The position numbers were made by a program, and so were the translations under genes. 64,000 nt of DNA from Sphingopyxis sp. LC363 (GTDB taxonomy: Bacteria; Pseudomonadota; Alphaproteobacteria; Sphingomonadales; Sphingomonadaceae): contig NZ_JNFC01000009.1 in NCBI RefSeq assembly GCF_000756385.1, positions 21,848 to 85,847 on the forward strand, read 5' to 3'. Below the pieces are notes generated by a model, which saw only the letters and a program-made list of their open reading frames with translations, did not search any database and was not told where the DNA came from. Position 1 is the first letter of the stretch; each line of letters opens with the position of its first letter. Below are positions 41,981-51,205 of the stretch, piece by piece.

Positions 41981-43429
41981 TCAGGGCCGCAAACCTTGCG
42001 CCGACAAAGCGCGGGAGAAATTCAGGGATGCCGCCATCCCCGGCGCCATGCGCGTCTGCAGGGTGCTTTCGATCATCATCGCGCGATCGACGATCTCAAA
42101 GGTCCGCGTCACGCGCTGGTTCACCGTGCTTTCGCGCTCGAACAGCCGCTGGCGCACGCGCGCAAGCTGTTCGTTGAACTGGCGCAAATTTTCGGAATCG
42201 GCTTGATTGCTGTTGTTCGACTGGCCCGAGGCCACCTGATCGAGCATCCGCTGGACGATCGAGTTGAGCAGGTCGATCGCGGTGACTTCGGCGAGCGAGT
42301 TGAGCTCGCCCGGCGACAGGTTGAAGCCCGAGGCCGCCTGTACGGCAACAACCTTGTAAAGCGGGATGCTGGCAACGCCGAGGAGGTTCTTCTCTTCGGT
42401 CGTCAGTGCCGCATTGCTCCGCACCTTGTCGCTCATCGACTGGATCAACATTGCAACACGAGGCCGCAATGCCGTAGCCCCAAGCGCCGGGATCGTCCGC
42501 TTGCCCGGATTGAGGCACTTGTCGGTTTCGTCACAGCCGAGGACGTCGATCTCCTTGTCGCCGTCAAGCAGCGCATCGAGGATCGCGGGATCGCCCTCCC
42601 CCCTATAGATGATCGGGAGCGGGTCGTTGTCCGATGGACGCTTGCCCACGACGATCGTGCCCGTAAGCGTCATGACGAGCTCGCGCATCTGCCGATCCGA
42701 GCTTTCAAGCGGCGATTGCTTGATCATGTCCCAGGCGTAGTTTTTCGGGCCCGGGGTCATTGCCGCAAGCGCCAGGTCGGTATTCGAATTGATCGTCGAC
42801 GATCGCTCGCCGCCATTACCGCATCCGCGACGCGACTTTGCCCAGTCGGAGAAGCGCCCTGCAGACGTGCCGATCGACTGGCAAATTCGATCCTCCGCCG
42901 CGTCGACCTTCGGCCATACGGCGCCGACGGCCGCGGCGGCTGCCTCGCAGCTCTGCATGTTGAACTGGTTCACTTTGTTGGCGATGTCCTGCATCTGGTC
43001 GATCACGCCGCCGATTTGCGGACTGATGCTGTCGATTGCGAGCTTGAAGGCAAAGCCGATGGCGTTATTCGCGATCGCCTTCAGGTTGGCGACGAATTCC
43101 GACATGTTGATGAAGGAGAAGGAGCCCGAGAAGATGTCGATGCCGCCGCAGCCAGCACGGACTTTCGGAAGCTGGATGTTGGCGGGATAGACGCTCTTTT
43201 GCGGGAACCGGGCCCATACGGAGCCGAGCGAGTAATAGCCCGCGGACTGGCCCTGATAGGCCGTCGCCCCGGTAGCATTAGCCGACGCGCCCATATCGTT
43301 GAAGAAGTCGCTCATCTCGTCGCCAACGCCCGCCTGTGCCGGCGCCGCGGCTACGGAAAGCGCAATGATGCCAATCCCGATCCGGGAAACGGCCACGCGG
43401 ATCCGCGCGATGAATTTGATGTCGACCAT
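41981..43429 (-). CDS. traH: Conjugative pilus assembly protein TraH
   Basis: A 482-residue periplasmic TraH with signal peptide (RIGIGIIALSVAAAPAQAG). The mature region holds the family-like PQIGGVIDQMQDIANKVNQF, the CGGIDIFSGSFSFIN element and SCEAAAAAVG, in which cysteines are conserved. TraH acts with TraF, TraW and TrbC to extend the F-type pilus. A C-terminal coiled coil (RQFNEQLARVRQRLFERES) agrees with known TraH. Its start overlaps the traF stop by one base (TGATG), so the pair is translationally coupled. Confidence 0.92.
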   Translation of the reverse strand: MVDIKFIARIRVAVSRIGIGIIALSVAAAPAQAGVGDEMSDFFNDMGASANATGATAYQGQSAGYYSLGSVWARFPQKSVYPANIQLPKVRAGCGGIDIFSGSFSFINMSEFVANLKAIANNAIGFAFKLAIDSISPQIGGVIDQMQDIANKVNQFNMQSCEAAAAAVGAVWPKVDAAEDRICQSIGTSAGRFSDWAKSRRGCGNGGERSSTINSNTDLALAAMTPGPKNYAWDMIKQSPLESSDRQMRELVMTLTGTIVVGKRPSDNDPLPIIYRGEGDPAILDALLDGDKEIDVLGCDETDKCLNPGKRTIPALGATALRPRVAMLIQSMSDKVRSNAALTTEEKNLLGVASIPLYKVVAVQAASGFNLSPGELNSLAEVTAIDLLNSIVQRMLDQVASGQSNNSNQADSENLRQFNEQLARVRQRLFERESTVNQRVTRTFEIVDRAMMIESTLQTRMAPGMAASLNFSRALSAQGLRP

Positions 43430-44259
43430 CAGAAGTCGCTCCCCACTTTGGTGCTCGTGAGCATGAAAATGCGTTCGGTGATTTCGTCGGCCGACAAGAT
43501 GCCGGTGCCGATCGGTATCGGGCGACGAGTCACGGTGTCATAGAGCACCAGCGTCGGGGTGGCCTTGGTGGTGAGGCCCATCTTGGCGTGCTGCCCGACG
43601 TCGACGACGTAATTCGGGAATTCGCGGTTCGGTCCGCCGTCCATCGAGACGGCAACGACATTGAAGCCGCTGTTCATCGAAAGCGATTTCAGAATGGGTG
43701 CAAAGATCTCGCACGCGCCACAGCTCTGCGCGTAGAAATAGAAGATCCCGTAGCGTTTCGAGAGATTCCGGAGCGCCTGCTCCTGTTCAGCCTTGCGATT
43801 GTCGATCCAGGCGCGCTTGGCGAGCGTCGAAACGGGACGCTGAAGCGTATAGTCGAGCTCTGGGTTCTGCCACATCGACCGCTGCCAGACATCGGAGAAC
43901 ATCGAGGCCCGATCGAGCTGCTCGCGCTGGAAACGAATATAGGCTGTCACATTCACTTCCGACGGCTCGAGGATTGCCCGCGCCTTCAGCTCGTCGAGCT
44001 CCTTGGCGATCGCAGCCAGCCGTTCGCTCGCGGCTGTCGACGGCGGCGGCGGGGCATTCGGATTGGGTCGCGGTTTCGGTTTGTCGCAATAGAACCAAGT
44101 TCCGAGTTTGCGGGCGCCGCAGTAGAAGTCTTGGCTGGGAGAGGGCCTAGTCGCATCAGGAGAGCGATCTTCGACCGAAGATTGTGCTCGAATAGGTACG
44201 CCGGAAACGACGAGCAGTGCGCCGGCAAGAGCAATCGCGCTACGGATCGCCGTCTTCAT
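43429..44259 (-). CDS. traF: Conjugal pilus assembly protein TraF (thioredoxin-like)
   Basis: A 276-residue periplasmic protein with a signal peptide (TAIRSAIALAGALLVVSGVP). The mature part shows KLGTWFYCDKPKPRPNP, YIRFQREQLDRASMFSDVWQ and a thioredoxin-like domain with YFYAQSCGACEIFAPILKSL, that is a CGAC active-site pair. F TraF lacks an active CxxC, so a redox activity is possible here and agrees with the dsbC in the operon. I chose the ATG at 44259 after GGAGAAG; the frame is also open upstream to an ATG at 44456 inside traN, adding about 65 charged residues. Confidence 0.88.
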   Translation of the reverse strand: MKTAIRSAIALAGALLVVSGVPIRAQSSVEDRSPDATRPSPSQDFYCGARKLGTWFYCDKPKPRPNPNAPPPPSTAASERLAAIAKELDELKARAILEPSEVNVTAYIRFQREQLDRASMFSDVWQRSMWQNPELDYTLQRPVSTLAKRAWIDNRKAEQEQALRNLSKRYGIFYFYAQSCGACEIFAPILKSLSMNSGFNVVAVSMDGGPNREFPNYVVDVGQHAKMGLTTKATPTLVLYDTVTRRPIPIGTGILSADEITERIFMLTSTKVGSDF

Positions 44260-44437
44260 CATTCTTCTCCGTTTTGAAAGGCTGCTTTGCCGCGATCGCA
44301 GCGCCGCCTTGGCGAGCGACGATTTGTGCATTTCGAGAACTTCGCGCCCGAGCGGGGTTGTCTGAACCTCGCGCTCCTCGCCTATGTGATCCACCGCTCT
44401 GACGAGGACCGAAAGCCGTCGGGATGGAATCATCTCG

Positions 44438-47400
44438 TCAATTTCCTCCCGGTCCATGCTGCTTATAATAGGCATCGATCTTCGCCTGGATGTCGCTCGC
44501 CATCTGCGCTTCATCGGGAAGCTTCACGGCTTCGAGGAAGTCCGCATAGATGTCGGAGAAATCCATCTTGCTGAGGTCGAGGCGCGAGAATTCGTCGACC
44601 GTGAAACCGGCGCATTGTCCTTCCTTGGGCTTCCCCCACGGCTTGTTGATTTGCGGCCGCCCCTGCTCCTGCAGGATCCGCGTCAACTTCGATTCAAAGC
44701 AACAATAGGCCTTCCGCTTCGTCTGGCAGACGCCGAGGAAGCTCGATGAACAATAGCTGCCGATCGAGACGCAAAGACCGAGGCGATCCTTTACGTCGAG
44801 CTGCTTTTCTTCATTCGAGCAAAGGAACGTGGTGAGAAACTGGGTGGCGACGCCTGCGAGCGCTGCAGGTCCGCCACTGAGCCCCGCCCAGGCGGCCGCC
44901 GCGGCGACGCCGCCGGAGAACAGGCCCGACACCTTACCAGCGCAGCAGTTGACCAAACCGAATACGGGCTTGTGACACGTCTCGCGCGTGCCCTTGAAAA
45001 GCCCCATCGTATCGGGATCGAATTCCTTGCCGACCTGATCGATCGCGCCCATCGCAACGAGCGCATCCTTGAATTCGTTCGAGGCTTCCTCCTCGATCTC
45101 GCTGCAGCTCCCGTTGATGCAATACATCGACCCGCCGCAGACATATTCCTTCACATCGGTCGGCGGAGAATTCGGAATCGGGCATTTGAAGGTGCGCTCG
45201 GTGACCTTGCAGGGGCCGTTCGGCTCCTCATCAAGGCACGTGTCCCGCACGTGACTGCATTTGGGATTTGACTCGAGCTCGGCGCACTCGCTCTGCCCCG
45301 CGCTCTCGCCGTAGCAGGTGCCATTCTGTTCGGTGGCGCCGGGCGGGCAGACCATCGTGACCCTCGCCGGCAGCGAGAGGGTCATTGAACAGGTCGTACC
45401 CGACAGCGTGTAATTCGCCGGGCAGCTATAGTTGGGCTGCGCCGGATAGGTCTTGGTGCAGGTCGTGCCCGAAAGGGTGAAGTCGGTCGGGCAGCTATAA
45501 TTCGGGGTCGCAGGCTGCGTTTCCGTCTTGCTGCACATGTTGCCGCTGAGGCTGTACCCAGACGGGCAGGAATAGATCGGCGTCGCCGGCTGCGAGAGGA
45601 CCGACTTGCACTTGTCCCCCTGAACTTCCCATCCGGTCGGACAGCTATATGTCACCTCCGCAGGCTGCGCGAGGTCGATCGTGCAAACCGAACCGGACAG
45701 CGAGCCGCCATTGGGGCAGCTATAGGTAACCGGCGCGCTCGTCTCATCGGTCCGCGAGCACGTCGTTCCCGAAAGATTATAGCCAGACGGGCAATAATAG
45801 ACCGGGGTAGCAGACGTCGACGTGACGATCGTGCACGTCGTACCGTTGAGCGTGCCGCCACTCGGGCAAGTATGCGTGACCGTCGCCGGCAGCGAGCTGC
45901 TCGTATTACAGATGCTTCCGGCGAGCGTGCCGCCACTCGGACAGCTGTAAGTGACCGTCGCTGGGCTGCTCGAGCTCGTCTGGCACTGCGTGCCGTTAAG
46001 CGTCCCTCCGTTCGGACAGCTATAGCTTACGGTCCCCGGCGTCGCGGTCACCATCGTGCACATCGATCCCTCGACGACATAAGCGCCAGGGCAGGTATAA
46101 TTGACCTTCGGGTGGAAGAAGCACTTCGTCCCGCTGTAACCCTGCGCTTTTCCTTCCTTATAGAAGCCGGTCCAGGTAGTCGGGCAGGTCTTGCCCGTCT
46201 TGGCGAAGCCGCAGTAGGGCGCATTTTCGAAGGTATAGAGATCCATCGGCAACGCCCAGCCACTGCACTGATAGACCGGCGTCCCCGGCGTCTGAGTCGT
46301 CGTCATGCAGTTGGTGCCGTTCGGCGTACCCCCGTTCGGGCAGCTATAGCTCGCTGTTGCGGCATAGCTCCCGGAGGTAACGCATTCGGTGCCCTGCAGC
46401 GTACCGCCGTTCGGACAGCTATAATTGGGTGTCGCGCCATAGCTTCCGGTTGCCGTGCAAGTCGTTCCGACGAGGGTATAGCCTGATGGACAGCTATAAT
46501 TCGGAATCGCCGTATAGGTCCCGGTCTGGGTGCAGGTCGTGCCATTCAGATCGTAACCGGCAGGGCAGGTATAATCGACGTCAGCCGGCTGCGAGAGCGT
46601 GCGCGAACAGGTGGTGCCCGAAAGATTATACCCGGCGGGACAGCTATAGCTTGCCGTGGCGGCATAGGTCGATTTCGAGCGACAGGTTGTCCCTTCAAGG
46701 ACGTAACCGGTGGGGCAGTTATAGTTCGGCGTCGCCGACTGCTCGAGCGTCCGCACGCAGCGATCGCCTTCGAGCATATAGTCAGCCGGGCAGCTATAGC
46801 CGGTAATCACCGCGGGCTCAGTCGTCGTGCGCGTGCAGTTCGTGCCCTGCAGGGTGAACCCGGCGGGGCAACTGTGGCTGGATACCGAAGCGGGCTGAGT
46901 CACGACGCATGTCGTTCCCTGCAGCACACCGCCGTCGGGGCACGTATAGGTAACGTCCGCAGGCTGGGTCAGCGTCTTCGTGCAGGTCCGACCGACAAGG
47001 GTATAGCCATCGGGGCAGCTCAGCTCCTCGACGCGATCGGGCGTCGTGACGGTGACGCCAACGTCGCACGTCGCGTCATAATAGTCCTGCTTCTCACCAA
47101 CCTTTACTTCCTCGCAAGTGCCAGGCGTGTTGCTGATGTTCTCGCCGAGCTCGGAGCTCCCGGCGTTCTGATTGATCTCCTCGCCCTTCTTCATGATGTC
47201 TTCGAACGACGAAGGATCAACGGTCGCGCGATTGGCGTCCGCGCCCATCATGAATTCCCAGGCTTCGTTACCGACCGCATTGCCGCCCGCGGAATTGAGC
47301 GCCCCATCGTCGGTGCCGAAAAGGCTCGAAAGATCGCTCGGCGCCGTCGAATAGCCCGGAATGACGTCGCCGGTGACTTCCTGATCGGGAATCGAGGCGG

Positions 47401-47623
47401 CTCCCTCTTTCCCTGATTTGGCGAACGCTTCGCCATCCTTGCCGGCAGCCGAAATCTCTCCGGATGGCTGCGATGTTTGCGCCTGAACAACCGGGATAGG
47501 ACCGACCACCATGGCGACCGCCGCGACGATCGCGACGAGTGAACGGCCCAAGCGCCGAACGCCGGCGCCAGCGACGCCTTCAGGTTCGATCGAAGTTGCT
47601 GGTCCAGAGCTGGCGTCGATCAT
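44438..47623 (-). CDS. traN: Mating-pair stabilisation adhesin TraN with about 21 Cys-repeat units
   Basis: A 1061-residue outer-membrane TraN, much longer than F TraN (about 600). After a signal-like segment (LVAIVAAVAMVVGPIPVVQA) and an Asp/Gly/Glu-rich region, about 21 repeats of roughly 22 residues follow (residues ~200-770). Their core is Y-S-C-P-x-G-Y-x-L-x-G-T-x-C, so each has two cysteines. The array is interrupted at ~450-505 by a Cys-containing insert with GFAKTGKTCPTTWTGFYKEG. The C-terminal 280 residues contain the Cys-rich TraN end, CCAGKVSGLFSGG and YCCFESKLTRILQEQGR. TraN contacts recipient outer-membrane proteins, so the repeats may form a long stalk. It overlaps trbC by 4 bp. 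Confidence 0.9.
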   Translation of the reverse strand: MIDASSGPATSIEPEGVAGAGVRRLGRSLVAIVAAVAMVVGPIPVVQAQTSQPSGEISAAGKDGEAFAKSGKEGAASIPDQEVTGDVIPGYSTAPSDLSSLFGTDDGALNSAGGNAVGNEAWEFMMGADANRATVDPSSFEDIMKKGEEINQNAGSSELGENISNTPGTCEEVKVGEKQDYYDATCDVGVTVTTPDRVEELSCPDGYTLVGRTCTKTLTQPADVTYTCPDGGVLQGTTCVVTQPASVSSHSCPAGFTLQGTNCTRTTTEPAVITGYSCPADYMLEGDRCVRTLEQSATPNYNCPTGYVLEGTTCRSKSTYAATASYSCPAGYNLSGTTCSRTLSQPADVDYTCPAGYDLNGTTCTQTGTYTAIPNYSCPSGYTLVGTTCTATGSYGATPNYSCPNGGTLQGTECVTSGSYAATASYSCPNGGTPNGTNCMTTTQTPGTPVYQCSGWALPMDLYTFENAPYCGFAKTGKTCPTTWTGFYKEGKAQGYSGTKCFFHPKVNYTCPGAYVVEGSMCTMVTATPGTVSYSCPNGGTLNGTQCQTSSSSPATVTYSCPSGGTLAGSICNTSSSLPATVTHTCPSGGTLNGTTCTIVTSTSATPVYYCPSGYNLSGTTCSRTDETSAPVTYSCPNGGSLSGSVCTIDLAQPAEVTYSCPTGWEVQGDKCKSVLSQPATPIYSCPSGYSLSGNMCSKTETQPATPNYSCPTDFTLSGTTCTKTYPAQPNYSCPANYTLSGTTCSMTLSLPARVTMVCPPGATEQNGTCYGESAGQSECAELESNPKCSHVRDTCLDEEPNGPCKVTERTFKCPIPNSPPTDVKEYVCGGSMYCINGSCSEIEEEASNEFKDALVAMGAIDQVGKEFDPDTMGLFKGTRETCHKPVFGLVNCCAGKVSGLFSGGVAAAAAWAGLSGGPAALAGVATQFLTTFLCSNEEKQLDVKDRLGLCVSIGSYCSSSFLGVCQTKRKAYCCFESKLTRILQEQGRPQINKPWGKPKEGQCAGFTVDEFSRLDLSKMDFSDIYADFLEAVKLPDEAQMASDIQAKIDAYYKQHGPGGN

Positions 47624-48390
47624 GACCCCTGCCCTTTTTTCAGGCGCGCCAGCGCTTGGCCCGCGATCGCCGAACCGGGGCCACGACCGTCGACGAATGT
47701 CTCGAGTGCATATTCGAGCGGCACATTGCCGCTCATCCGATCATAGGGCGGCACGGACGTCCGGCAGTTGAACCCGTCACAAAGTTCGAATTCCGATGTC
47801 ACGACGACGATCGCCGGCACCGCCGTCACGTCGAATGCGCGAAACAATCGCGGATCGATGCCGATGCTGCCGTAAGCATCCTGGTTGTCGACAACCTTCA
47901 TGATCCCCTGTTGAAACGCCTTCATGGAATTCCCGGGGAAACCATTAAACACGACAGTGCCGCCTGCTTTCGCCGTATCGCGAATGAGCTGCTTCAGGCT
48001 TTGCTCCGGCATCGACAGCGATGCGAAAACGATGAGCTGAGGCGCGCCCTTGTCGCTGGCCTCAAGCTCTTTGGAGGCGGCCAGCATCTCGTCGAAATCT
48101 ATCGCCCCGGTTGGCGCTCCCCCGAGCACAGCCTTATTCTCGCTGAGGTTGCGGTTCCCGCCGTCGGCCGCCTCGCGCGCATCGGCGCGCATTTCATCAC
48201 CCCGGCGCGCCACTTCGCGGATGAGCGCCTCCGCGTCGGGATCGGCCGCTTCACCGCGGCTCAGGATATGCTGAATATCGAGGCCATCGACATTCTGCGC
48301 CAGCGCGATGCTGCCGCCGCAAGCCGCCAGCAGCACGGCCGCGGAAACAAATTTCCCTTTTCTGGAAAGGTTTTTCAAAGGACGCAGCAA
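47620..48390 (-). CDS. trbC: F-type conjugal transfer protein TrbC
   Basis: A 256-residue periplasmic TrbC. The signal peptide is SRKGKFVSAAVLLAACGGSI ending near ALAQ. The mature half contains GAPQLIVFASLSMPEQSLKQ, then GGTVVFNGFPGNSM, GIDPRLFRAFDVTAVPAIVV and CDGFNC, the TrbC_F-type thioredoxin-like pattern with paired cysteines. The likely start is a TTG at 48390 with GGAGGA seven bases upstream, 16 bp inside the end of traU. Longer readings into traU are shadows. TrbC helps mature and assemble the pilus with TraW. Confidence 0.88.
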   Translation of the reverse strand: MLRPLKNLSRKGKFVSAAVLLAACGGSIALAQNVDGLDIQHILSRGEAADPDAEALIREVARRGDEMRADAREAADGGNRNLSENKAVLGGAPTGAIDFDEMLAASKELEASDKGAPQLIVFASLSMPEQSLKQLIRDTAKAGGTVVFNGFPGNSMKAFQQGIMKVVDNQDAYGSIGIDPRLFRAFDVTAVPAIVVVTSEFELCDGFNCRTSVPPYDRMSGNVPLEYALETFVDGRGPGSAIAGQALARLKKGQGS

Positions 48391-49439
48391 TTTCGCTTCC
48401 TCCACACGAGATAGCCCATGTCTTCGCCAACGGCGGGATAGGTGTTGCCGGAACCCGGCTTCATGTCGGAGGCGCCGATCGGCGGGCACGCCCAGCGGCC
48501 CTTGACCATCGGCGACGGCACCGTGGCCTGGAAGCGATATTGCTGCTTCTTCATGATCGGCATGATGTATTTGCCGCAGAGGCCTTTCTTGCCCATCGTG
48601 CCCCAGGCAATGCCTTGCCGGTGAAGCTTGAAGGCGAAGCGCGAGAGGGCCAGCCGGCTCGACTGGACGTGGCCGATGTGCCCCGAGATGTTTCCGTTCA
48701 TCGGGTACATTGGCCCTAGGCAGCCCGCGCACCAGAAGAGCGGATCGAGCGGCAGCTTGCCGGTGGCGGCACCGCAGTCCGCCGCGCACGCCGTCTGCGC
48801 GAGCGGATTGGCGAAGAGCGCCACTTCCGGATTGATCAGCGCTGTCAGCGTATCATCCTGCCAGAGCGGGTCGATTTCAGTGACATAGGCGATGTCGAAC
48901 GACGACTGCTCGAGGCAGGCCATGTCCGTCAAAATCTCCATCCAGTAGAGGAGCGGATAGACGTACCAATGGACATGCCATTTCGCGCCGCGATCGTGAC
49001 CGTCGACACTATCGGCCGCGCGGCCGTGCCCAATGTTGAATCCCGGCGAGATCTTCTTGCCGCCGAGGCTGGCGAAGCACCACGGCTTCATTGTGACGTC
49101 CGCGAGCCTCACCGGCTCCCAAAAACCCATCGCAACGCCGATGCGCGGAAGCGGCGAGCCGCAAGCGCAGATCGGCAGATCGGGATTGTCGGTGTCGGGC
49201 CGATCGGACGGAAAAATCTTCAGCCCGCCAACCGAAAGGGGAAAGAGGCAAGACCAGCACACGTCGGTCACGGGGTTCACGAACTTGCCCGTGCACTTCC
49301 CTGGCGTGCCATCGATGCCGGCAGCGCTGGCAATAGCCGGCGCCGCCATTGCCACACCAGCGGCCGCGAGCGTCATGAACGCGGCCGACCGAAGTCGCCG
49401 CAGGCCCGACCGGAGCGAGGTGCGAATAAGGCCGATCAT
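48375..49439 (-). CDS. traU: Conjugal transfer pilus protein TraU
   Basis: A 354-residue periplasmic TraU, with a signal segment FMTLAAAGVAMAAPAIASAA. The mature protein is rich in cysteines with TDVCWSCLFPLSVGG, DLPICACGSPLPRIG, PLFWCAGCLGPMYP and ending KRNCCVL. These cysteine positions agree with TraU of F-type systems, which acts in DNA transfer and pilus assembly and needs disulfide formation. Its start overlaps the traW stop by 4 bp. Length (354) is close to F TraU (330). Confidence 0.93.
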   Translation of the reverse strand: MIGLIRTSLRSGLRRLRSAAFMTLAAAGVAMAAPAIASAAGIDGTPGKCTGKFVNPVTDVCWSCLFPLSVGGLKIFPSDRPDTDNPDLPICACGSPLPRIGVAMGFWEPVRLADVTMKPWCFASLGGKKISPGFNIGHGRAADSVDGHDRGAKWHVHWYVYPLLYWMEILTDMACLEQSSFDIAYVTEIDPLWQDDTLTALINPEVALFANPLAQTACAADCGAATGKLPLDPLFWCAGCLGPMYPMNGNISGHIGHVQSSRLALSRFAFKLHRQGIAWGTMGKKGLCGKYIMPIMKKQQYRFQATVPSPMVKGRWACPPIGASDMKPGSGNTYPAVGEDMGYLVWRKRNCCVL

Positions 49440-50086
49440 TTCCGCCCGACCCCGAGCGGAATTTCGGAAACCTTCATCGTCCTGCCATTCGGTTCCACGA
49501 CCGCCGGCACCGCGCGGATCCCGAACCGCCCGACAAGAAATCCGCCCTGGTCGAAATAGAAGCGGCGCTGATGCAAGGTCATCGCGTCGAGCGGAGCGCC
49601 CTTCACCATGATGAGCTTCGCGGACTGATCATCGAACCGGCGCAAGGCCCAGCTCATTTGATCCTTGTCGTCGCCGTCGATGAAGACGAGCTTCTGGCGC
49701 ACGGTCACGAAATCGAGCGGATTCACCCGCTGGCCCGCGCGGGCGATCACATTGCCCTTGTGATCGAGAATGTCCTGTTCAACGCGCATCGCCGGATCGA
49801 AGATCCAGCTCCGATCGCGCACCGCGAGGCTTATACCGGCGACGGGGCGTGGCCGACGAACACCGGCTTCGGTTTTGCGGGTCAACTCGGCATTCATCCG
49901 CTCGATGCCGCCGCTTGCTTCCAGCGTTCGAAGCTTCTGCTCGATAGTCCGCAGAAGATCCGGCTCGGAGATCCGGAATACGGCGCCCTGCTGACCATAA
50001 TCCTTGGCGCTGGCGATCGGCGCCATGCCGATGATCGCCATTGCCACGACGAACGAAAGAGCCACGCGGTTCACAGCAACGACCAC
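49436..50086 (-). CDS. traW: Conjugal transfer protein TraW
   Basis: A 216-residue periplasmic TraW with a signal segment VALSFVVAMAIIGMAPIASA. The conserved regions are GAVFRISEPDLLRTIEQKL, RSWIFDPAMRVEQDILDHKG and the C-terminal FYFDQGGFLVGRFGIRAVPA. TraW works with TrbC and TraU in F pilus assembly. The start is GTG at 50086, or the later GTG at 50074 that overlaps the upstream stop (GTGA). It overlaps traU by 4 bp. Confidence 0.9.
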   Translation of the reverse strand: MVVAVNRVALSFVVAMAIIGMAPIASAKDYGQQGAVFRISEPDLLRTIEQKLRTLEASGGIERMNAELTRKTEAGVRRPRPVAGISLAVRDRSWIFDPAMRVEQDILDHKGNVIARAGQRVNPLDFVTVRQKLVFIDGDDKDQMSWALRRFDDQSAKLIMVKGAPLDAMTLHQRRFYFDQGGFLVGRFGIRAVPAVVEPNGRTMKVSEIPLGVGRK

Positions 50087-50619
50087 TTCGATACGCCGAC
50101 AATCTGCCTGGCGCAGACAAACCCGATTGCAGCATAACGGCTGTCAAATCCGTCAGGATGGGGACTACCCATATAATAGCAGTCGTTCGGGATCACGCCT
50201 GTCGGCCCGGGCTCCAGTTCTTCGCCGGCAGACGACACGGGCTTGAGCTTTGCGACCAGCTGTTCCGACGGAGCTTCGTTGCCGGCGCCGGCGGCCCAGC
50301 TCACAACCACATCCGCTCCGCGATGCGTCACAATATCACCGGGCAGACCATAAACGATCTTGCCGAACACGGGCGGCTCGGCTCCAAAATGGGCATGGAC
50401 GAGGGCATTGGACGGCGGCGCAAAAAACGCCACTTCGCCGCGCTTCACAGCCTTCCCGCGCTCGAAATAATAGGCCCAGTTCGGCAAGGAGGGCGAACGA
50501 TTAATGAAGAACCCATGGCTCTGCGCGTAGGCGTCGAGCGACAACCACGCGCTCGTTCCTGCTACCAGGCCGACAGCAAACAGCGAATTTCGCAGCATGG
50601 GCGAGCGAATGCGTCCCAT
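50071..50619 (-). CDS. S26-family signal peptidase TrhF/TraF-type
   Basis: A 182-residue inner-membrane protease. One N-terminal membrane segment (NSLFAVGLVAGTSAWLSL) leads to the catalytic Ser in INRSPSLPNWAYYFERG, followed by FGKIVYGLPGDIV with the general-base Lys and YYMGSPHPDGFDSRY, the last conserved box. It belongs to the TraF/TrhF group that matures the pilin or other conjugation proteins. The ATG at 50619 follows the trbI stop at 50624 by 4 bp. Family membership is sure; whether TraA is its substrate is not shown. Confidence 0.87.
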   Translation of the reverse strand: MGRIRSPMLRNSLFAVGLVAGTSAWLSLDAYAQSHGFFINRSPSLPNWAYYFERGKAVKRGEVAFFAPPSNALVHAHFGAEPPVFGKIVYGLPGDIVTHRGADVVVSWAAGAGNEAPSEQLVAKLKPVSSAGEELEPGPTGVIPNDCYYMGSPHPDGFDSRYAAIGFVCARQIVGVSKWSLL

Positions 50620-50623
50620 GATC

Positions 50624-51205
50624 TCACTGCCCGCCGCCGGGCAGCAGACCGCCGCCACCGAACACCGGATTCGCCGCTGGCGGCGCCTGCACCGGCGCTG
50701 TCGGCATCATTCCGGGCATCGCCGGTGCAGGCGCCGGCGCAGCGGTCGCTACGCGCGGCGGCGGGTTGCGCTTGATGAACTCGCCGACCGCCGCGCGGAT
50801 CTCCGGTGTGATGTCGGGCATCGAGGCCGCTACAACTGCCTCGCTCACGACGATCGTCTCGCCGGCGGCCGCGCGCTCCTGAAGGGTGCGCTGCATGGCG
50901 GCCATGAAATGGCGCGTATCGGAATCAACCTGCTCGGGGCTCGCGCCCGATCGGGCCTCCGCCATGATGAAATCATTCGCCATCCCGGCGAGGCTGATCG
51001 ACACGATCCGTCGTTCCTTCAGGATCATGAGCTCGCGCGTGGCCCATCCACCCCAGAGCAGTGCCGCGACAAGGGCGGTGCCGCCCGCAATTTGCCCCCA
51101 TGAGAAGCCGGCGAAACCGCGGCGACGGGAAGGGGGCGCCGCCGCGGCCTCAGTCGGAGGAACGAGCGGTTCCCCGCCGATGGTCAAAGCCAGTTGCTCA
51201 GTCAT
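50624..51205 (-). CDS. trbI: F-type conjugal transfer protein TrbI
   Basis: A 193-residue protein of the TrbI_F type. One membrane segment (GQIAGGTALVAALLWGGWAT) is followed by a coiled-helical part REARSGASPEQVDSDT and an extended Pro/Ala/Gly-rich tail. F TrbI influences pilus retraction. It overlaps the upstream small gene by 8 bp and lies directly before the S26 peptidase. The long Pro-rich C-terminus is probably disordered. Confidence 0.8.
   Translation of the reverse strand: MTEQLALTIGGEPLVPPTEAAAAPPSRRRGFAGFSWGQIAGGTALVAALLWGGWATRELMILKERRIVSISLAGMANDFIMAEARSGASPEQVDSDTRHFMAAMQRTLQERAAAGETIVVSEAVVAASMPDITPEIRAAVGEFIKRNPPPRVATAAPAPAPAMPGMMPTAPVQAPPAANPVFGGGGLLPGGGQ

Noticed and set aside
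41996..43543. Plus-strand open frame of 515 codons inside traH
   Set aside because: Antisense to traH with high Arg content; long only because of GC-biased codon use.
44900..47050. Regular short repeats in traN considered as a CRISPR-like or satellite array
   Set aside because: The repetition is at the protein level in the traN reading frame, with variable DNA and no spacer structure.
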